Shown here: piece by piece, positions 57,359 to 64,000 of the stretch
Position numbering within the stretch: the first letter of the stretch is position 1
Layout: the number at the start of each line of letters is the position of its first letter
From: Cinclus cinclus
Taxonomy: Eukaryota > Chordata > Aves > Passeriformes > Cinclidae
DNA length: 64,000 bases
NCBI RefSeq assembly: GCF_963662255.1
Contig: NC_085047.1
Coordinates: forward strand, 20,370,258-20,434,257
Direction of reading: 5' to 3'
Program-made: the position numbers and the translations under genes
Notes under the pieces: model-generated
What the model was told of the DNA's origin: nothing
The model's input: the letters and a program-made list of their open reading frames with translations, nothing else
The model's database searches: none

Positions 57359-57390
57359 AATTATTGTTTAGCAACAGCTAAACAATAATT
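57359..57390. repeat. Perfect 14-bp inverted repeat with 4-base loop
   Basis: AATTATTGTTTAGC (57359-57372), loop AACA, then its exact reverse complement (57377-57390). It lies about 0.7 kb downstream of the FILIP1L stop codon, in the probable 3'UTR on the minus strand. Confidence 0.95.
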
Positions 57391-58096
57391 GTTTACAGCA
57401 TACCTGAATGATTGCAGTTTTTCCATTGTATGGGAAAAAACCCTTTGTTTGGACAGAATTACTTTGTGATACAAGCTTCTGAACTTGGTTCACTTACAAG
57501 CAAAATTTACAGGAGTATTTTAAAAGAGTTTTAACCAAACATTGTTATATAATACATAACATTTTGTGTGTGATGTAGTGATAATTATCTGAAATGAGAG
57601 GGCTAGAAGGAATTGGGAAGTAGTGGGGAGGATAAAACTTGATTCATTATCTGAAGTTAGCAGGCAGTATTATGGCTTAAATTCAAATTCTATGATACAT
57701 GCAGAAAAAATGCAAACCACACATAACAAAAACAAAAAAATATTCAGGCAATGATGAAAATAATCAATTATTTACTGGTTTTTTTTGTAATGTTAAAATA
57801 TTTTACCAAGGCAAGTTGCAGTCAAAAGTAATGTGAGTTATTTTGAAAATTGCAATATATAAATGCAATTTATACAAGTACAAGACTAAATATTTTATAT
57901 AACTGTATTTTAATGAGAAGATACACAGTAAGTGCACACTTGATAACACTAAGCAGGCAAAACTTAACGTTAGTTCCATATGCTGTTGTGTAGTTCATGC
58001 ACAGATCTTTCCCAAAGTAAAGAGGCTGTTCAAATAATTCTTGCTGGGATGAAAAACAGGATGGGTTGCTGGTAAGGGTGTCAGCATGGATGGGGG

Positions 58097-60851
58097 TCAG
58101 TTATAGATATTACTTACTGTAATTTGTGATTGCCGTGGAAGAGGAGTGGCTGATGGTGTGATAGTAATACTGCTGGTGATTTTATTGGTGGACTTAGTGG
58201 GTACGCCATTAGCTAGTGCTGGAGTTCTGTTGTCTTGCACTGCATTGCAGGGGCTGATGGGCTTGGAATTGGTGAGAACTTGGACATAAGGACTTCCTAA
58301 ATGAATGTGGATTTTGTTATCCTCAGTAGTTATTACACTTGATCCTGTACTGTTAGATCTCTGAAACTGCCATGATGACTGCCTGTCTGGGGATACTCTA
58401 AAAACAGCATGCTTGGCTCCCATTTCCAAAGGCTCTGAGGAGAGTGTTTGTTCCTGAGAACTTGAGCCAGGTAAAGCCAAAGGAGACATTGTTCCTTCAG
58501 GAGTTAAAGAACCACATGATTCAGGAGTTTGAGATCTTGCAAAAGTAGTCATAGTAATAGGAGAAATTACATGCTCTGGAGTCATGTAACCTTCTCCTGA
58601 GTTTGATTTTACAGGTGTTAAGGAGGCGTTTTGAATTATGGTTATTCTTTGCTTTGGTGTGCCACAGTTGGGTATAACAGCTGTGCTTGTGTAGGAGTGA
58701 GGGCTTTCAGTGGTAGGACTGGTTATTTCAAGGGTTGCTGTATTCTGTCCATGGTCTGGAGTAACTTTTATGTGAAGGGGTTGGCCAGGTGTATGGCTTA
58801 GTACTAGATCTCCAGTCTGTGCACAGTTTCCATTTTGGTTTGTGTGTATCTTTCCATTTTGAGGGTGACTCTCTTTGGATTTCATCCAAGGGATCCATAA
58901 TTTTTTGTTTGTGGCATTTGCGGTGGATGAGTTGCTTTTGAAAGACACTGTTTGTTCCTCTTCATTCTCACTGTCTTCATAGATCTGCCCATTTATGGCT
59001 GTTCGTTCTAAAGGCATGAGGGTTTTGTAATCAGGTGGTTCATTGTCTGCTGGATCTGTTTGGATTTCTTTAGAAAAAACTTGCACATCTGGAATTTTCT
59101 TTCCATTGAGACTGGGCCTGATGTTCTTGCTGAAGGACCTGTACCTCTCCAGTTCTTTTGTGAGGCTTTCCATTTCTCTTGCTAACTCCCTGTTTTTTTT
59201 TTCTTGCTGGAGGAGTTTCTTCTGTAAGACTGTGTGATCACCTCGCAGGTGACAGATTAGGTCTTCTGTTGCCACATATTCATGAACTTTCTCTTTCAGT
59301 GCATCTACTTCTCTGGAAAGGTGACTCGATTTAGCTTCCTCTTCTTTGAGTTTCTTAAAAAGGCTCTCCTGATCGGACTCTGCCTTTTCTGTTAATTTAT
59401 ACCTCACCAATTCCATTTTCACAGCCTCCAGCTCCTCTGAGAGGAGCTTGGCTCTGTCCCGTTCACTGACATATTTTCGTTCTAGAGACTCAAATTCATC
59501 TTCAGTTTTCATAAGATCATCTTCTATGGACTTCATTTCATTGAGCTTCTGCTTAAGCCTCTCAACTTCCTCAGAAAGCTCTTTGATTATGTTATTTTCC
59601 TGCTGCAAAGAGGTGCTAGATTTAGTACTCTCCTTATGTTTATTTTTAAGAAACTCTTTTTCAACAACTTCCAGAGACTGAAGTCTTTTACTTAGAATAT
59701 TCACTTTGGAAACAAGATCACTTCCTTTCTCCTCTTCTGCTTTGAGTTTGTTTTTCAGTTCATCTCTTTCTTTTGTAACACTGGACATTTTTTCCTCTGC
59801 ATCAGATTTCGATTTCAGTACCTTTTTACTTTCCTCCATCAGCTTTTCTGTAACCGACATCACTTTATTTTGTTCCACCTGAAGCTGAGAAGTTGCAGCT
59901 TGCAGCTTTTCTTCTGTTTGTTTTATTTTTTCACCCATAGTTTTTCTTTCATCCACAAGCATCACTGTTAAACTCTTCAGCTTTGTTAAATCTTCTTTAA
60001 GTGTAAACTCAGTTTTTTCTAACTTGCTTTCAATTGCTTCAAGCTCGCCAACTCTAGCTTTTAAACCATCCAGCTCATGGGACAACTGCTTTGTTAATAT
60101 TTTTTCTCTTTCTAGGTTGCATTTCAGGGAGTAACATTCCTGTTTACTCTTGTTGAAAGCATCTTCTAGTTTCTCCAGCTCCATAATTCTTTTATTCAGT
60201 TTATCAACTTCACCTTTAAGGTTCTTGCTCTGTAATGCTTCTTTTTCTAACTTTCTATTAAGTTCTCTGCACTGATCTTCCATTTTTATGAGCTCTTCAT
60301 CTTTTCCTTCCATCTCCAGCAGTCGTTTCCGTAATTCTTCTACTTCATTCATAAGTGTGGTATTCCCACACTCTCCCTTATTTAACTTATCCTTTAGGTC
60401 TTGAAGTTCTTCTTCTGCTTTTCGTAAAGATTTGTTGGTCACTTCCAGCTCATCGATTTGCTGGCTGAGAGTTGTTAATTTTAGCCGGAGCTGGCGATTC
60501 TGACTGTCTTCACTGGTTAGTTTGGCCGTCATTGCTTCTTGGTCTTGGGAAATCTTACTGCTCTGGGCGTGAATTTCAGCCTCCAGCCTGCTGGATCTCT
60601 GTTTATCTGCTTGAATTTTTGCTTCAGCAAAAGTCAGCTTTTCATGTGCTTGTTCTGTACAAGTGGTTAGTTCTTGAATTTTTTTACTTTGTTGATTCAA
60701 CTGCTCAGTGAATCTTTGCTGTTCATCCACCACCATTAAAGCAAAGGATTTCAGTTTAGTCAATTCTTCTTTTAGTTTAGCTATTTTCTTGTTGTTTTCC
60801 TTTTCTTTTTTTGCCTGATATACTGTCTCTTGTTCAAGAAGTTTTTTCAAT
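58097..60851 (-). CDS. FILIP1L: FILIP1L giant coding exon (N-terminal exons outside window)
   Basis: FILIP1L is a filamin-A-interacting-protein-like, cytoplasmic coiled-coil protein associated with reduced cell migration and Wnt signalling. The exon follows acceptor CCTCCCACAG at 60851. Its first base completes an Arg codon and reading continues [20 protein letters not shown]. About 560 residues of heptad-rich coiled coil follow, then a Ser/Thr/Pro-rich tail with [42 protein letters not shown] and [16 protein letters not shown], ending VSNIYN. The 917 residues plus about 218 missing N-terminal ones equal the human 1135. The next residue upstream is not a Met: the codon at 60850 is TTG, an internal Leu. 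A conserved internal Met (MVVDEQQR, 60736) corresponds to the start of the short human isoform. The last six codons overlap a GTAAGT donor at 58117. Confidence 0.95.
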
Positions 60852-63800
60852 CTGTGGGAGGAAATAATATTGTATTTTGTAACCGTTTTAGTGGGCTTTC
60901 AAAAACACACTTGAAATATTACAACTTTTCTGCTGGATGTCCATGGACATCTGCTTGTAACTACAAGTAGACTTCTCCTTGCAGCATCATTCGGAAGTGC
61001 CCACTGGCCTTACTTCCTATTCAGAAGTTCTTTTGTAATGAACACTTCAGTATGATATTTAGACTTAGCAACTTCAGTTATTGTGCATCTTTAATTCTAT
61101 TTTCAACTTCTCATGGCATCAGAGCAACAAAACTATTTCGTTATTCTGCACTGGAACTGCACTTCTCTCAGCTGTTTACTGAGGCTAGGTATGTGCATAC
61201 AAGCTTTGTTTGGTTTTTGTGTGTGTTGTGCCTTTTTTTTTTTTTTTTAAGCAATGTGATTATTTATAATGCTTGAGAAGTTAGGTCAGTGTAGCCCTCA
61301 AGGACAGATATAATTTACAGCATCATAGACATCCTAGCTTTGTTACTTATAAACTATCCTGACATTTTACAATCAAACCTTAAGGACATTTGAGTATGTG
61401 AAGGAAACATAGCCACAATGGGCAGTTAGTCAGGCTGCCTAATGTGAATCCCTAAACAACACACCAGAGCAAAATTAGGTAAGTCTGTCCTTAGTGAAAG
61501 TGCAGGCCTTGTGACTTCATTACACACAAATGCAGTCAGCAGATAAACAGCTATTCAGTTGTGCCTTTTGAACTTAACAAAGTCAAATGTCTTAATGTGT
61601 GCTAGGCCTGGATTTGCAGATACACCTCAGTGCAACCGTGCTTTTACATGACTCTTGAAGGTTTTCATGATGATTTTCCAAAATTAGTTTATGTTAATAC
61701 TCAGTCTTTATTGGGATGCCACATACTTAATTAGCAAGAGACTTGGGATAAGGTTGTGCTTTTATTTATATAAGATCCTAAGAAACCTCCAAATACCTCA
61801 ACTTCTGAGGTTCTTTTGTAGACTTTTCTTTGTCAAGGAGATGCTTGTGGAATTCATCTGAAGTATGATAAGGTTTGGCCAGCACATATGCCTCCTTTCA
61901 GTTGCATTTTTCTTACAGCCAAGATAAATATATTCTGGTATTAAACAAAAATCTGAAAAGCCTATGAATGAAGTAATAAAGAATTAGAATTTGTATGTTG
62001 TTCATAAGAATGGTACAGACTCAGTTGTGTAGATCATGTGAAGGAAATGTCTTGGTTATCAAGACTGTACTTGTACAAAATGGTTGTTTAGGCACCCACT
62101 AAAACTTTTTCCCCCTCTGAAATATGACGGCTGTCTAGAAGTTGCTGCTGAAACATAGGATTCCTGTTCCACATTTGTCTATGGTCACTATTGTGATGTC
62201 CATGTCCAAGTGGTGAGTCTTTACAGCTTTCCACTGACAAGTTCCTGTTGCTGTCTCCCTTTTAGTTCAGGAAGAGCTTAGATAAGGGCCTCCTGTGCAC
62301 AGCTTATAATTAGTTGTTGACTGAGTGAAGGCATATATTCCTGGGTAATAGGCTGCCTCAGCAACATTCCCTTTGGAAACAATGTAATTTTCCTGCACAG
62401 AGAAAGGAAGTCCTTGCCATTGTACAACTGTCCCCCAGACTTGTCTGATTTAATGGTGATGTTGGTACAGAAATCCATGACAATACAATTTCTTATAACA
62501 TCTTCATAGTCCCTACTGTTTCTATTTTAGTGCCTGTATGTAGTGAATGTAGTGAAATGCTTTGTGGAAAAATTAACAGAACGGGAAGTAGTCATAAACA
62601 TAGAAGACTTGAAGCAGTCACAAATTCTGTACAACAGTCAATAACCATAATGGGGGAAACAGATATGAAAATGTAGAAAGGGAGAGGTTTGTGAAATGAT
62701 TTGAAGGAGTGCTTCTGGTTGACAGAACAAATAAATGGGGGAGGACTGCACCATCTCAAAGGCAGCTTTTTACTGTGTTCATGGAATATAAACTTCTGTC
62801 CCCTTTTCACTGCTACTTTCAGTTCTAATTCTTTTTAGTGTAAAAATCCATTTTCCCTCTCCACCCTTGTCTCTGAATGCTTTAGGAGTGAAGTTCAATT
62901 GATGATTTACCGTTGCCATAGCTATAAAACCATAACAGAAGCACAACTAACAATTTCATTTGGAATGAACTCAGGTTTTATGTGTGCATGGACTTAAGAC
63001 ATATTCATATGGTTACTTGGACTTACCAGCATTTGATTTATTTTAGCTTGCTTCATGCTATTTATTTTTTTAAGGCAGATTTAGCTGTTGTCATTAATAT
63101 TTTAGGTAATCAGTGTTATACCTAACACTTTCGTATTAACTAGTTGGTATCTCTCTCGCCAAATGAAATTAATGATCCAGCAAGTCATGCCTCTTAAATT
63201 GCTTTGGAAAGAAACTCTTAAGCCAAATAGTAACAAACAATTGTAATTTTCATAGAGATGCTATACAAACTTTTTTATGATTCAAATAAGATAATTGTGC
63301 ATAAATAATGAATAAAATAAGTTGACAAGTCAAATCGGATCAAGCTTGTGTTGTGTAGGCTATTTGAATGAAAGTTCCTATATTATTGGTACCTGGACTG
63401 TTATCTAATGATTTTTGAAAAAGTCTGTTTCTTTGGTCATGCCAAAAGACTTTCTGTACTTAAAAGCGATTCCTTCGTTCAAAAGATAAAATGCAGTTTT
63501 AAGATATGAACAGACTCCCAAGCAAGTATTTGTAATGACTGAGATCTATTTAGTTTTTAAAAAATACTTCTATAAAATCACTTGATTGAAGTTAAGAGCT
63601 TAGCACAGCAACCAGGAATTAAAGGATTTTAATGTATTTCCAGAAAAAAAATGAGCAATATATTAAGCATGATATATTTTTTGATACTGTGTCATTAAGT
63701 TTTTTCATTTGCTTTTGATAACTGTATGCTTAGTCATATATTCCCATATAGACTAAGCATAGACTCCTATTCAACACTGCTGAATAAGTAGTGATTTCTT

Positions 63801-64000
63801 GGATAAAGATTGATTTTGCAAGAAGTCAGCTGGGAGTCTGTTAATATTTGCAAAGAATTTTCCTTGGCTGCTGGGTTCCTGTTTCGTGGTTCATTCGGTC
63901 ACAGTGACTGTGTCTGCACATAAGCACTTAGGAATGGAAGAGGATCCTAAAATGTTTGGGGGATTTGGTGTTATTTATTTGTTTGTTTATGTTCTTAAAT
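60852..64000 (-). other. FILIP1L intron upstream of the giant exon; also CMSS1 intron 1
   Basis: 3.1 kb, AT-rich, with no upstream FILIP1L exon (expected residues such as QYGFVTPKKVLEAL) on the minus strand and no CMSS1 exon on the plus strand. A 10-bp inverted repeat is at 63726-63760. Nothing else recognised. Confidence 0.65.

Larger units (their letters stand above)
45357..58096 (-). other. Long FILIP1L 3' intron, antisense within CMSS1 intron 1
   Basis: 12.7 kb between the giant FILIP1L exon and the candidate terminal exon. It contains two ancient CR1-like fragments (about 47217-47330 and 51525-51790), T-runs near 53887 and 55953, and an AT dinucleotide stretch near 48141. The first 1.5 kb below 58096 is probably 3'UTR of the unspliced form. 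No CMSS1 exon was found on the plus strand. Confidence 0.6.

Noticed and set aside
60736..60850. Treating the ORF beginning at 60850 as the FILIP1L start
   Set aside because: The codon at 60850 is TTG and lies directly after a splice acceptor. It is an internal Leu, with the N-terminal exons outside the window. The first real in-frame Met is at 60736.
40097..64000. Search for CMSS1 exon 2 and later exons
   Set aside because: No plus-strand segment with the expected acidic then Lys-rich linker and flanking splice sites was found. The exons are probably beyond the right edge.

Overview
The window is vertebrate nuclear DNA, almost certainly avian. It is AT-rich with small exons separated by long introns, GT/AG splice sites and CpG-island promoters. 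Its interspersed repeats are CR1 LINE 3' ends plus a retroviral solo LTR of a type I associate with songbirds. The songbird (passerine) placement is an inference from the LTR only. No bacterial, plasmid, CRISPR or viral coding content is visible.

Layout, left to right. (1) 1-2756, minus strand: the 5' end of NIT2 (omega-amidase); only coding exons 1 and 2 are inside, and the gene runs off the left edge. Its CpG-island promoter lies at about 2480-2930. (2) 2931-5700: intergenic, with a CR1 3' end at 3160-3651. (3) 7384-38862, minus strand: the whole TBC1D23 coding region in 19 exons, which join in frame to 695 codons plus stop. Exon 15 is a 45-nt phase-preserving cassette exon. Intron 17 carries a solo LTR (9142-10542) split by a second LTR (9827-10401). 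Introns 10, 14 and 16 carry minus-oriented CR1 fragments. (4) 38863-40035: a 1.2-kb CpG-rich divergent promoter. (5) 40036-40096, plus strand: first coding exon of CMSS1; no further CMSS1 exon could be found, so the rest of the window lies in its intron 1 or in its antisense neighbour. (6) 45168-60851, minus strand: the 3' half of FILIP1L, with its giant exon at 58097-60851 and a separate candidate C-terminal exon at 45168-45356, both antisense within CMSS1 intron 1.

TBC1D23 is a trafficking adaptor that links golgin-captured endosomal carriers to the WASH complex, CMSS1 is a ribosome-biogenesis factor, NIT2 is a metabolic repair enzyme and FILIP1L is a filamin-associated coiled-coil protein. 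They form no functional operon; the interest is in gene architecture. The main points are a divergent TBC1D23/CMSS1 promoter whose orientation differs from the human arrangement as I remember it, a FILIP1L stop codon that sits inside a perfect splice donor with an alternative C-terminal exon 12.8 kb away, nested LTRs, an in-frame upstream ATG in CMSS1, and two strong hairpins in the likely FILIP1L 3'UTR. I saw no evidence of an entirely new system.
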